Position numbers and translations under genes: made by a program | Shown: in pieces, positions 13,601 to 26,900 of the stretch | Layout of the letters: the number at the start of each line of letters is the position of its first letter | How positions within the stretch are numbered: position 1 is the first letter of the stretch | Notes under the pieces: generated by a model | Told to the model about the DNA's origin: nothing | What the model saw: only the letters and a program-made list of their open reading frames with translations | Databases searched by the model: none | DNA from: Myxocyprinus asiaticus | Taxonomy: Eukaryota; Chordata; Actinopteri; Cypriniformes; Catostomidae | NCBI RefSeq assembly: GCF_019703515.2 | Contig: NC_059356.1 | Location: forward strand, 21,209,197-21,273,196 | DNA: 64,000 nt | Direction: 5' to 3'

Positions 13601-16600
13601 GCTCCTGGTCGGAGGCTTCTGTATATATTTAGTTTATACGTAGGGTTATGTCCTACATAAATGTGATGGTGCATCGCTCAAATATTTAGTAGTGCATTCA
13701 TTTTGACTTGGTGTCCATTTACGCCACAACTAGGCTAAATTGTAACGTACGTATTGCTGGTGCAACCGGCCCCTAATGTTTATTTAGCTATTTATTCTAT
13801 TTGAATTTATTCTTTATTTTAATGGTCAGCAATTGACTGATACAAAATATACAGTACTGATTTTTATTTTATTTATTCTTTATTTAAATGGTCAGCAACT
13901 GACTGATAGTAAATATACAGTACTGATGTTTATTAAGCTGTTTATTGTATTTATTTTCTCAGTGTTCATTTCTAGAATTTGTTGACAATGTATAATAATA
14001 ATGTCAAATATTCTTTGATAAAAATATTTAAGAAAGCAGCCTTCTGAGTACCTTTGCATAGTCATCGGTGCAAAATCGGTGTACAATCCACATAGAAAAG
14101 GTCTGTTTTCATTCCAGCTCAAAAAATTAGCTATATCGGCCACCATATCGGTAATCAGTGAATTTTCTACCTCGGTATCGGGCTCAGAAATCCCATATCG
14201 GTCGGGCTCTAATTATATATATATATATATATGTATGTATTATGGTCTTTTGGCATTTTTCCTGGGATAGGGAAAGTAGAGAGGTGACAGGAAATGAAAG
14301 GGAGAAGAGTGGGAATAAGATCAGGAAAGGACCTCACGAGCCAGGACTCGAACTCTGGTCTGTCATGAGCGCAGCCCACTAGGCTACGGCTCTGACGTTA
14401 ATGGATATTATTTAATAAAAGTGAATGTTTGTCACTGACTGTAAACCTCCCTGCCCTGCGTGACGTAACAACCTGCATCTCGACGAAATGAATGAAGATT
14501 TCCGCATGAGTTTCCAAGTTAAATGTCCGATATAAAGTGTCATTCCGTTGTACTTTCCCCAGTTGAAAGGTAGAAATTCAGAATCTCCGAGTTGAATGGA
14601 ACGCTTCATGAATCACAACAATACAGAGCATTGCGCGTGCGGCAGTGTACAGCAGGCGAGTGTTTCAAACAGCTAGACAGAGCGCAGCTAAATGGAACAC
14701 AATGCAGCATCTTCAAAACTGACCTTCAACTTAACACGCATATTAAAACACAGTGGTTATGGCGTCTCCTGTTGTTTGAAAATAGACGGTTCAGACAGTC
14801 ACTAAAAAAAACTAGTGCGCGCTTACTTAGATTACTACGGTAACCTGAAGGAAGAACAGACAGACGAACATTGTGCACATTCTTTTAGAGTTGGGCAGCG
14901 AATCTTCACATAATGACAAAATATGATGCATTATATTTTGATTATGCAATCTTTTGTACATTTTGTAACATGTTATTTTATAACAGCCTATAATAATGAA
15001 TAGATGATCCACTGGAACAACAAGACGCAATGACGTTTGTCAGACATGTTATTATATATATACAGTTGTGAACATGTAATTGCCCCTCAAGTACTCAACG
15101 AATAATTAGTCTGAGTACTTGAGTAGACAAAATGACCAAAATGCCCGTCCTTAATAGACAAGTCTTTATTTTTGAAGTGCTGAGAGCTTCCAAACTGTTT
15201 TAAGCCCAGTCTAGGTGTCATTGGAAAGCAGAGAATCCCAGCTTTACAATGATGTGTAACATTTCATCTTCTATAGATGAGAACCTATTTTGCTGATGAT
15301 TTGTTTCTCATACTTTTTCTACCGGACGTCATATTTTGTTCTTAAAAAAATTGACACAACATTGGATTTTTCAGCCAAGCAAGATGATAAACAAGTAAAA
15401 ATTATTTAATGCATTTTAAAGCTAACAACCAAGGTAAGATTTGATATAAAGTTTGAGGCTATTGGGGGCTTACAGATTAGTGGTCAGCAAAGAAAAGAGG
15501 CATTTTATGCCTTATCGAAATAAAATTTCACTTGGTGATTTTTGAAATATTTCAAACTGTGGTATTATGGCAACAAAATATAGTCAGCTTCCTGGGAATG
15601 AGAGCTTTCATTTGATATATGACTTGTCTGTTTAAGTGCTGTGTGAAGGACTTTTATATTTATTAAAAAATATTCTACAACTTAACCTCTAGGTGGGGTC
15701 AATTTGTGACACAAATGTTTTCAGGCCTTATTTTGTTATCTTTTGTAACTAAATGCAAAAGTGATGGGGTTCTATGCAAAGTTCAGATTCTAAGCTTTCA
15801 AATGATTCCACATATGCCTAACAAGCACGAAGGAATTATGTTCATGGGGTTGTACATTTCTTTCTTTTGTTAGCCCCATAAATCAAATACTTGTTTGTTC
15901 TTGAAGGAATCTTCACTGTTTGCCAGAATAGAGATAAGAGAGGTTGCATAACAGGGGAGACCTGTGTGAATCTGAGGCTGACTCTGCCCTGTTTCCATGC
16001 GTGCTTTCTGCTGATCCGGAAGTGTCAGCCTGGCCTTGCAAGGTACGCTCTGAACCAGGAAGCACTGTTTCAAGTGATGTCACTGCTGTATTTTTAGTCG
16101 CATATATAAATGAAGGTACCAGTGTGCTTTCACACTTCTCAGAGTGAGAGTCACCTTTAGAGAGAGTTGCATTCACTTCTTGTTAACTCCTCCTTTGTTG
16201 ACATGCAGATACACCATTTATGGGCATCTACACTGGAAACATTGCTGTTAAGTTTACTTATCTAAAAAGCTTTATAGTTTTAAATGACAAGTTTTTTTGT
16301 TTTTTTTTTACATTCACAGTAAGCTTATTTTTGTTTTAAATAAGAAATGTAGACACATGCTTGTAGTGGTTTGAATGGTCTCTACATTATATAATCTAGA
16401 AAGTGCTGGTCTACTGGTGCGTTGATTAGTCAGAATTACAAATTTAGCCATTAAAAAAAAATCTTGCGTGTAATTCACCCTCCTTAGCTGAATGGATTTA
16501 TCCCTCCCATGCTGTGCTGTTGTTCTCCACTAGGAGGCGATGCATTATTACAGTAGTGCTTAAGTTCACATCTACATGTTTGACGCCACATGGCTATTGT

Positions 16601-19600
16601 CTGCTATGGTTTTTACACCAATTCACAATTCCCAGTTTAGTTTTAAAACAGTACAGTTTCTAGAATCTTTACAACTGTGCTCATGAATCTTGTATGACTT
16701 TTACAATATGAAGCCTGAAGTAGAATGTTGGTTTTCATAAGTTTATTTCCCTGCCCTTCACTTTTGAAAGACATTGTTATTTTGCTAGTACATCTTGCAA
16801 TTTCCAGTCTAGGATGACACCCAGGGGCCAGGAGCAATTGTTCTGAAGATTTCTAAACAACACCAAGTTGTCATTTATCATCTGTCACTGTCATTAATAT
16901 TCACCATTAGCTTTAAATATTTATGCTAATGGCATTTACCATGGGGACGGTTACCAGGCAACACTCAGTTATGGGATTAGAGAGCTCTCTCAGTGGATAG
17001 TGGCCACATGTGTTCCTTCTCCATCAGTTCATCTCTCTTTCTCTGATTGGTTTGAAGATGTGGAGGAAGGGGTTGAATCTTCAGCTGCCATTTCACTGTG
17101 CCCGCTTCTTATCTCTTCATGAAACTAACGGCTAATGTTTATCTTAATAATACAAGGAGCTTGGCCATGTGCCGGTGTGCTGACTCCAAATAAAACCCCA
17201 CCTCATACTGTAAATGTGATGACAAACAGCCAGTGAAGGTGGGTGAAGCCGTTTGGGGCTATATAGAATGAAGTTGCGTTTAACATGTTCAAATCTGTCG
17301 GAATAGAACTATGCATGTGAAATGCATAGTAAAATTCAGAGTGTGAAGTTGGCTGTGCTAAGACCATGTAAACAGTCTTAGCACAGCAAACTTCACGCTC
17401 TGAATTTAGCGGGTTAGCTGCATGTCACACTCAGATGTTCTTTCCAGTCAGCTGAAAGGCAAAGCATTGTGGGCATGCATTGCTAAAATGGAACAGATGA
17501 AAAATGTTGTTTCTAGGCAACCAGACAGATGATGACTCGCATCTAAAGGGGAAGGCTGTGGACTGCGTGCACTCAGTCTACAGTAGCTGCTTTGTCAATC
17601 AGCGCTATTTGCTTGCTTAAAATGAGTATGAATGACTTAAATTAAATGTTAAGGCAAATATCACTTACTATTATGCATACATGATGTTAGGGATTTTAAC
17701 AAACCTCAGACCTTAAGTATTAAATGTTGGGACAAAAAATTGAACTCACCTATTTGCTTTAGACATGATGTGCTATTACTTTTCTAAGCTACAGTTGAAG
17801 TCAGAAGTTTAAATACACTTAGGTGGAAGTCATTAAAACTAATTTTGTAACCACTTCACAGATTTTTTTTTATTTTTATTATTTTTATTTTTTATTATCC
17901 CCTTTTCTCCCAATTTGGAAATGCCCAATTCCCACTATTTAGTAGGTCCTCGTGGTGGTGCAGTTACTCACCTCAATCTGGGTGGCAGAGGACAAGTCTC
18001 AGCTGCCTCCGCTTCTGAGACTGTCAGTCCTTGCATCTTATCATGTGGGTTGATGTGCATGACACCGCGGAGACTCGCAGCATGGGAGGCTCATGCTACT
18101 CTCCGCAGTCCACACACAACTTACCACACGCCCCACTGACAGTGAGAACCCCGAATCCCGACCACGAGGAGGTTACCCCATGTGACTCTACCCTCCCTAG
18201 CAACCGGGCCAATTTGGTTGCTTAGGAGACCTGGCTGGAGTCACTCAGCACGCCCTGGATTCAAACTCGTGACTCCAGGGGTGGTAGTCAGCGTCAATAC
18301 TCGCTGAGCTACCCAGGCCCACACCACTCCACAGATTTAATATTAGCAAACTATAGTTTTGGCAAGTCGTTTAGGATATCTGCTTTGTGCATGACATGAG
18401 TAATTTTTCCAACAATTGTTTACAGACAGATTGTTTCACTTTTAGTTGACTATCACAATTTGAATTGGTCATAAGTTTACATACACTAAGTTAACTGTGC
18501 CTTTAAGTAGCTTGGAAAATTCCAGATAATGTTGTCAAGCCTTTAGGCAATTAGCTTCTGATAGGTGTACTGAATTGGTGGTGTACCTGTGGATGTATTT
18601 TAAGGCCTACCTTCAAACTCAGTGCCTCATTGCTTGACATCATGGGAAAATCAAAAGAAAACAGTCAAGACCTCAGAAAAAAAACTGTGGATCTCCACAA
18701 GTCTGGTTCATCCTTGGGAGCAATTTCCAAATGCCTGAAGGTACCACGTTCATCTGTACAAACAATAGTATGCAAGTACAGGTCCATAGCTAATGAGGTG
18801 AAAAGGTGGTAACGATTCATGGGGCCCACAACAAAATTTAGACTGTATTTTTTTATATGAAAGGGATCCAGAACAATATAGAGTCAGGGGGCCCAGAATT
18901 CCCTGTTACGGCCCTGCGAAAAAATATAAACACCATGGAACCTCGCAGCCATCATAATGCTCAGGAGGGAGATGCATTGTGTCTCCTAGAGATGAACGAA
19001 GTTTGGTGTGAAAAGTGCAAATAAATCCCAGAACAACAACAAAGGACCTTATGAAGCCGACTTCATGACAGCTTCTTCCCCCAAGCAATCAGACTTTTGA
19101 ACTCTTGATCTCTCACGATCAATATACATCAGCACTGCACTTTATTAATCTTATTGTCACGCACTGGACTGTCATAAATGATATTCTCTCTTAACAACAC
19201 ACTGGCAACTGACTATCAACCGACAACCTGAATGTCAATACAGCACATAAAACCTACTGTATATTTTATATGTACTATTTTTATTGTATACTGTATATTC
19301 TATATTGTGTGTATGTGTATTCTATATTGTGTGTATTGTATACTGTACATTGTATATTATTATTATTATTTGTATATTGTGTTGTGTAAATCTGATGTTT
19401 ATTGGTATATCAGAATCAGAATCAGCTTTATTGCCAAGTATGCTTACACATACAAGGAATTTGTCTTGGTGACAGGAGCTTCCAGTGTACAACCATACAA
19501 AAACAGCAGCAAGACATAGATAATAATAAATAATACAAAATAATTATACACATACGTACAGACACACATACATACATACACACATACACATGGGTAGTGC

Positions 19601-20896
19601 AAATCTAATACAAATCTGTTATGTACAGTGCAAATGTTTTTTGTTTTTTTTCTTCAGAATTGGTTGGATGTGTTGGATAAATATAAGAAAGACTAAACTG
19701 TGTATTGCACATAGTTGTTGCTCAATGGGGCAATTTAACTGTTCATGAGATGGATAGTCTGAGGGAAGAAACTGTTCCTGTGCATGACGGTTCTGGTGCT
19801 CAGTGCTCTGAAGCGTCGGCCAGAAGGCAACAGTTCAGAAAGTGGTGGGCAGGGTGAGTGGGGTCCAGAGTGATTTTTCCAGCCTTTTTCCTCACTCTGG
19901 AAGTGTATAGTTCTTGAAGTGGGGGCAGGGGGCAACCAATAATCCTCTCAGTAGTCCGAACTGTCCTTTGTAGTCTTCTGATATCTGATTTCGTTGCTGA
20001 ACCAAACCAGACAGTTATTGAAGTGCAGTGGACAGACTCAATGACTGCTGAGTAGAACTGTATCAGCAGTTCCTGTGGCAGGTTGAATTTCCTCAACTGG
20101 CGAAGGAAGTACAACCTCTGCTGGGCCTTTTTCACAGTGGAGTCAGTGTGTGTCTCCCACTTCAGGTCCTGTGAGATGGTAGTGCCGAGGAACCTGAATG
20201 ACTTCACTGCTGCCACAGTGCTGTTTGGAATGGTGAGGGGGGTCAGAGTTGGGGTGTTCCTCCTAAAGTCCACGATCATCTCCACCGTTTTGAGCGTGTT
20301 CAGCTCAAGGTTGTTTTGACTGCACCAGACAGCCAGCTGTTCAACCTCCCTTCTGTATGCAGACTCATCGTTATCTCGGATGAGGCTGATGACAGTGGTG
20401 TCATCTGCAAACTTCAGGAGCTTGACAGAGGGGTCCTTGGTGATGCAGTCATTGGTGTAGAGGGAGAAGAGTAGTGGGGAGAGCACACATCCCTGGGGGG
20501 CACCAGTGCTGATTGTACAGGTGCTGGAAGTGAGTTTCCCCTGTCTCACAAGCTGCTGCCTGTCTGTCAGAAAGCTGGTAATCCACTGACAGATAGACAA
20601 GGGAACAGAGAGTTGGTGTAATTCATTCTGGAGTATAGCTGGGATGATGGTGTTGAAAGCTGAACTGAAGTCCACAAAAAGGATTCTTGCATATGTCCCT
20701 GGTCTGTCCAGATGTTGCAGGATATGATGCAATCCCATGTTGACTGCATCATCCACAGACCTGTTTGCTCGATAAGCGAATTGAAGGGGATCTAGAAAGG
20801 GTCCAGTGATGTTCTGCAGGTGGGCCAACTCCAGTCTCCCAAATGATTTCATGACCACAGACGTCAGGGCAACAGGTCTGTAGTCATTATATCCTG

Positions 20897-20934
<38 letters not shown>

Positions 20935-23900
20935 CTTTTGGTTTCTTTGGGATGGGGATGATAGTGGAATGTTTGAAGCAGCATGGGACTTCACACTGCT
21001 CCAGTGATCTATTGATGATCTGTGTGAAGATGTGGGGCAGCTGGTTAGCACAGGATCTAAGACATGCAGGTGGAAAGCCATCTGGGCCCTGTGCTTTCCT
21101 TATCCTTTGTAGTCGAAAGACGCGGCTCACATCATCTTCACAGATCTTAAGTGCAGGTTAAGTAGGAGGAGGGTTGCAGGGAGGTGCTGGTGTTTGTATG
21201 AAGTGAGGTCAGAGTGGGTGTGGGGTGTGAGATTGGGCCTTTCAAATCTACAGTAGAACACATTCAGGTCGTCAGCCAGTTGTTTGTCCACCACAGGGTT
21301 GGGGGCAGGAGTCCTGTAATTCGTAAGTTGTTTCATGCCGCTCCATACTGATGCAGGGTCGTTAGCTGAAAACTTGTTTTTCAGCTTCTCAGAGTATCTT
21401 TTTTTTTAGCCACTCTGATTCTCTTATTCAGTATGCTCCTGGCCTGATTGTACAAGACTTTATCCCCAACTCTGTAAGCATCCTCTTTGGCCTGACGAAG
21501 ATGCCTGAGTTCCACTGTAAACCATGGTTTGTTGTTGTTAAATGTTAAATAAGTCCTAGTAGGAATGCACATATCCTCACAGAAACTGATATATGATATA
21601 ACAGTATCTGTGAACTCGTCCAGATTTGTGTCTGCAGCCTCAAAAACACTCCAATCAGTGCAGTCAAAGCAGGCTTGTAGTTCCAGCTCTGCTTCGTTGG
21701 TCCATCTCTTTACAGTCCTTAATACAGGCTTAGCAGATTTTCATTTCTGTCTGTAGGTTGGAAGAAGATGAACCAGACAGTGATCAGATAGTCCCAAAGC
21801 TGCTCTAGGGACAGAGCGATATGCATTCTTATTGTTGTGTAGCAGTGATCCAATATATTTCTGTCTCTGGTTGGGCATGTGATGTGCTGTTTGTATTTGA
21901 GCAGTTCACGTGTGAGGTTTGCTTTGTTAAAATCCCCAAGAATAATAATAACTGAGTCCGGGTATTGTTGTTCCATGTCAGTGATTTGATCAGTCAGCTA
22001 TTGCAGCGCTGTGTTCAAACACGCATTTGGTGTGATATACACACTCACCAGAATAAACGAGGAAAACTCCCGCGGCGAGTAGAAAGGCTTACAGTTAATA
22101 AAGAGCACTTCCAAATAAGGACAGCACATCCTCTTTAACGTTGTTACATCTGTACACCAACTTTCATTGATGTTCCACCGCCTCTCGTTTTCCCCGTTAA
22201 CTCCGCGATGCGATCCGCTCTGAACAGCTGAAAGCCCGACAGATGTAACGCGCTGTCCGGAATGGATTCACTCATTTAGGTTTCTGTGAAGCACAAGGCA
22301 GCAGAGTTTGAAAAGTCCTTGTTTGTGCGGGTGAGGAGATGTAGTTTGTCCGTTTTGTTAGGGAGAGAGCGGAGATTTGCTAGATGAATGCTCGGCAGCG
22401 TTGTTCGAAAGCCGCACCGACGGAGTTTGACCAGCGCGCCTGCTCGTCTCCCTCACATGCGTCTCATAGCGCGTTTAAACAACACAGCCGCGCCTCCGAC
22501 TAGAATGTCAAACAAAACGTCTGAATATTCAAAATCCGGGAAAAGATTGACTGGTGTATGCTGTCGAATGTTCAGCAGTTCGTCTCTGGTAAAACTGACT
22601 GAAAAAAGATTACTAAACACAGGACAATCAAACAAAAATAACAAAACAATAGAAGCGCTCCACACCGAGGTGGCCATCTGCAGCGCGGATGTATATCATA
22701 TGATAGATATGTCTCATCACTGCAATGACTGCTGTGTTGCTCGGATCTGCACCCAAGACTTTCACCCACTGTTGCACTTGTGTATATGGTTGAGTGACAA
22801 TAAAGGGATTTGATTTGATTTGAAGATGCTGGAGGAAACTGGTAGACAAGTTTCTATATCCACAGTAAAACGAGTCCTATATCGACATAACCTGAAAGGC
22901 TGCTCAGCAAGGAAGAAGCCATTGCTCCAAAACCACCATAAAAAAGCCAGACTACAGTTTGCAAGTGCACATGGGGATAAAGATCTTACTTTTTGGAGAA
23001 ATGTCCTCTGGTCTAATGAAACAAAAATTGAACTGTTTGGCCATAATTACCATAGTTTTGTTTGGAGGAAAAAGGGTGAGGCTTGCAAGCCGAAGAACAC
23101 CATCCCAACTGTGAAGCATGGGAGTGGCAGCATCATGTTGTGGTGGTGCTTTGCTGCAGGAGGGACTGGTGCACTTCACAAAATAGATGGCATCATGAGG
23201 AAGGAAAATAATGTGGATATATTGAAGCAATATCTCAAGACATCAGCCGGGAAGTTAAAGCTCGGTTGCAAATGGGTCTTCCAAATGGACAATGACCCCA
23301 AGCATACCTCCAAAGTTGTGGCAAAATGGCTTAAGGACAACAAAGTCAAGGTATTGGAGTGGCCATCACCAAGGCCTGACCTCAATCTGATTTGTGGGCA
23401 GAACTGAAAAAGCGTGTGCAAGCAAGGAGGCCTACAAACCTGACTCAGTTACACAAGTTCTGTCTGGAGGAATGGGCCAAAATTCCAGCAACTTATTGTA
23501 AGAAGCTTTGTGGAAGGCTACCCAAAACGTTTTACCCAAGTTAATCAATTTAAAGGCAATGCTACCAAATACTAACAAAGTGAATGTAAACTTCTGACCC
23601 ACTGTGAATGTGATGAAAGAAATAAAAGCTGAAATACATCATTCTCTCTCCTATTATTCTGACATTTCACATTCTCAAAATAGTGATCCTAACTGAGCTA
23701 AGACAGGGAATGTTTTCTTAAACTGAGTTTAAATGTATTTGGCTAAGTTGTATGTAAACTTCTGACTTCAACTGGATCTGACTTTAGATTTTTGGCCTGA
23801 CAGATAAAAATCTGTGAAAAACTCTAGAGGTGCATCGACAGCACTGACTTTTATTCCCTTTCACACAAATCACAAGTAAAACAACAGATTATCAGTTTAT

Positions 23901-26900
23901 AAATGCTGATTTTTCGCTCTGTTCCTCACACAAAATTATTTTATGACATCAAACACTTTTACTATAGAATGACTTGTAAGGCAAAACATTTTAACATTTG
24001 CCTACCATAACCAATGACATTAAAGCTTATTCAGGAGCGACCAAATTGTGCATTCTCAACTGAAAGAGCAATGCAAAGGGCCAGGGTACGAGTCCAGAAA
24101 GGCATACAATCAACATACAAGCCGAAATTGTCATAGAAGCACCACAAAATAATGTGGCTGGTTCAGAAATTGCATTTTTCTTCTCGTTTGCTTTTTGTCA
24201 CACTAACGGTTAGGTTTAAGGTTTAGGGTTGAAAGCTAGGTTTTGTTGATTTAAAACTCAATAGAGCATTAACCTAAAAAAATCTCATCTGTTTGGGAGA
24301 AAATGTAAACTCTCCTTTAAAGTCACACAGTGGACATATCACCTCGGAACTACTGAGATTTGTGAAATGAACCACATAATGTCATTCAGCAAAAATGTTG
24401 TTACAGTCATGCAATTTTCAGGAGATCAGGCTTGACCTGAACCATATCTATGCTTGAAGGGGGGCTCTTTTGACTTGTCCACCCAAAACACCCTTGCACT
24501 ATGGCAGTGAATATTGCATGGGCAAACATAACTCTTTCAGTTTTGAAATAAAATATTGAAATAATGTGTGTTTAATCCCATAGGGGATTATGCCAAAGTA
24601 TACAGTACTGTGCAAATTGTTTTAAGCACTTGTGAAAAATGATTCATAGTGAGGATGTCTTCAAAAATAATGCCATAAATAGTTTTCATTTATCAATTAA
24701 CGTCATAAAAAGTCAAATCAATATTTGGTGTGACAACCTTTACCTTCAAAACTGCACCAATTCTCCTAGGGACACCTGGACACAGTTTTTCTTGGTTGTT
24801 GGCAGATAGGATGTTCCAAGCTTCTTGGAGAACTTGCCACAGTTCTCCTATCTATTTAGGCTGTCTCAATTGCTTCTGTCTCTTCATGTAATCCCAGACT
24901 TGATGTTGAGATCCTTGCTCTGTGGGGGTCATACCACCTGTTGCAGGACTCCTTGTTCAACTATTCAGTTCTATTTCCCACTGATTATATAAAATAATAG
25001 TTTTAATACAAATGTTTTTGTAAAAAAATATAATGTGCCTTAGACTTTTGCACAGTACTGTACATCCAGATTTTTCATTAAGAAGGAAAACACATCTCTC
25101 AAAAAATTCAGGGAACACAAGCTCCTTCCGTATGCACAAACAGAGGTCGCTGAGCAACAGAAATGTGACCCTTATTTGCCATTGGAGGAATGAACTGTTG
25201 TCCAGGTGTTGTTCTTTTCACTGTTCATTTCAATTGTGATCAATAACACAGCTGCTTGTTTTTGTCCTCTTCCTCAGGAGAGTTGCAGGAAGTGCCATGT
25301 GGTGTGGAAGGAGCATGCAGGAAAGACCTGTGAGCAGGTGCTGGAGAGAGACGAGATCCGGCTGCGGGTGGCCTTGTAAGTGCTCTGCTGAAAACTCTAA
25401 GTGTAGAGCTTGTTAATAATTCATGCGTGTAGTATTGTGGGTACTCGGTAGTGCAGTGAACCTCACGGGAGATCATTAGAATCCTTGATGCTGAGTCAGC
25501 CTTTTCCCCAAGCCTTTCTTATGGCACTCTTAAGCACACTGTATTTGATCCATTCCCCTGTGTATTAAGTTTGCAAATACACATCAGCCAAAGCTGTTTC
25601 TGTGTACAGGAGGTATTCATGAGCAATTGTGCTGGAGCGCTGGTGCCTGTATAAACGTATTCAATGAGAAAATGGGCTATCGTGTTGGTCAGTCTCTGGA
25701 CTGGACTGGACTGGACAGGATGTGATATACTGGTTTCCTTCCTTTCATTGGATGGGGCAAAAACATGGATCAAAGACTGTGTATCCTGTTTACCCTTGAC
25801 CTTTTTTTTCTAGCCTGCGTTTATAGAGACAGGAAACTGACCCTAACCGAGGGATTAAATTAAACATGGTGTCACAAAGGCCAACTGTTTTTTGTTTTTG
25901 TTTTTTCATTTTTTCATTGAAAATGTTCTGTAGTTTTACAGCAAGATAACCTCTTATTGGAATGCTTTAATACTAGTATGCTTTCTATATGTGAAACAGA
26001 TAAAAGCAAATGATGACAAAATTAACATTATAGCTCTGTTCCAAAACTTCGTGACCCTCCCCTCCCCACTGTCTACTTTCCAAATAGGCAGTTGCCTTCT
26101 AAGGCAGCACCCATATCATCATGGAATCTCATACACTAAGTCACTGATTTGAAACACTCTACACAGGCAGCAGCTTTGTGCTCCACACAAAGACTTGACT
26201 CCAATATTGATTCCAGAAAAGTTGTGTACCTTTTGCTAGGCCAACATTGTGATACTCTAATAGGCATAACAAAATAGTGCATATTAGGCAGCCCTTCACT
26301 CGCCAGTGATTGAGTTGTTAGTGGCGAAGAAGATCTTTTTACTGAATAAAAATCAGGCGATTAGGAAGCTGGATTCAGCCTCCTCTTTCCCTGCATGCTG
26401 TGTCTCGTGAGCGCGCAGGAAAATGCATTTGTGTCTCATTCCGTTGAACTCCAAGCGTCTCATGGAACCGCACCACGGACGTCACCCAGAGCAGCTCTCT
26501 TGAGAGTGCCAAACTCCAGCGAAAATATATGAATGATATAAACGTATTAATTTAATAGTGAACGCAAGGCTCTCCGGTTTCACTTTAATTTAACGACCGT
26601 GTGATGGCAAATATTCCTAGTCATTGTTGGTTCAATCTTGCAGTGTTAATGGCACACAGTGACACACAGAGGAGATGCGTACCTGCTTAATTTCTGTGGA
26701 GATGATAAAATGCAAGAAACAATCTTCCTTCATGAGAAATAAGGGCTCATGGTTTAATTGGAGAGACTAAAAATAATGTGTGAAGGCAGAAATAGTTTAC
26801 TTTTGCATAATATAATACGTAATAAAATATTAATATAATAAAAAAATAAAAAACGTAAAATGGACTAAGACTAAATCTGACAAAAAAGAGATATATATTT

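Larger units (their letters stand above)
12091..15152. mobile_element. Composite insertion between the two direct repeats
   Basis: The left end GGGATGGGCACGAGTACTCG and the right end (reverse complement GGACGGGCATTTTGGTCATT, with a further TACTCAAGTACTCAG) are imperfect inverted repeats of a hAT-like type. Inside are a second element rich in ATATCGG motifs, a tandem duplication and a tRNA-derived SINE. No transposase frame is seen. Confidence 0.55.
19411..22690 (-). mobile_element. L2/CR1-type LINE, near full-length ORF2, degenerate
   Basis: Minus-strand order is endonuclease ([20 protein letters not shown] near 22,380; [12 protein letters not shown] near 21,920), a linker (21381-21572), reverse transcriptase (19800-21130) and a 3' UTR ending at 19411 with CTTTATT and GATTCT repeats. 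It lies inside the plus-strand LINE. Several frameshifts and stops make it non-functional. The 5' boundary near 22,690 is approximate. Confidence 0.8.
19054..22816 (+). mobile_element. 5'-truncated L2-type LINE, interrupted
   Basis: The LINE begins in the last coding bases: 19070-19108 reads [12 protein letters not shown] then stop, a common end of teleost L2-like ORF2. A 3' UTR follows. After the opposite-strand LINE the 3' tail resumes (about 22,700-22,816) and ends AATAAAGGGATTTGATTTGA, the short tandem tail typical of L2. The Tc1 sequence is cut at ...ACCTTATGAAG and resumes TGAAGATGCTGG, giving a 4-5 bp duplication. Confidence 0.75.
18642..23575 (+). pseudogene. Sleeping Beauty-type transposase, broken
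   Basis: The N terminus (18642-18778) reads [20 protein letters not shown] and includes the paired-like DNA-binding helices up to IVCKY. Part of the linker is at 18917-19053. The catalytic domain resumes at 22817-23407 ([20 protein letters not shown] onward). The first catalytic Asp is replaced by Asn (LWSNETK). The second is kept (QMDNDPKHT). The third acidic residue is lost: after PDLNL a short deletion shifts the frame and stops at 23405-23407. The natural tail, ending at TAA 23573-23575, continues in another frame. It cannot encode an active enzyme. Confidence 0.93.
17792..23774 (+). mobile_element. Sleeping Beauty-family Tc1 element, inactive, with nested insertions
   Basis: The left end CAGTTGAAGTCAGAAGTTTA and the right end (AAACTTCTGACTTCAACTG) are inverted repeats of the IR/DR type. 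Inner direct repeats are visible at about 18468-18490 (AAGTTTACATACACTAAGTT) and 23580-23610 (GTAAACTTCTGACCCACTGT). TA flanks the left end; the right TA is mutated. A transposase gene lies inside in pieces. The original element of about 1.6 kb grew to 6 kb by insertion of a SINE (17866-18323), a MITE (18779-18916) and LINE sequence (19054-22816). Confidence 0.93.
3109..25277 (+). other. rnf216: 22-kb rnf216 intron dominated by mobile DNA
   Basis: Intron between the two IBR exons. The recognisable content is listed separately: Tc1 remnants, hAT-like MITEs, SINEs, LINEs and a Sleeping Beauty-type element. In 7,200-10,000, 15,780-17,300 and 23,780-24,600 I see only AT-rich sequence with homopolymer tracts and short open frames I do not recognise. 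Confidence 0.85.

Noticed and set aside
14340..14396. A tRNA gene on the minus strand
   Set aside because: It has A- and B-box motifs but cannot form a proper cloverleaf. It fits a SINE head.
11421..15773. LTR retrotransposon
   Set aside because: The direct repeats lack TG...CA ends and a primer-binding site, and no gag or pol is found inside.
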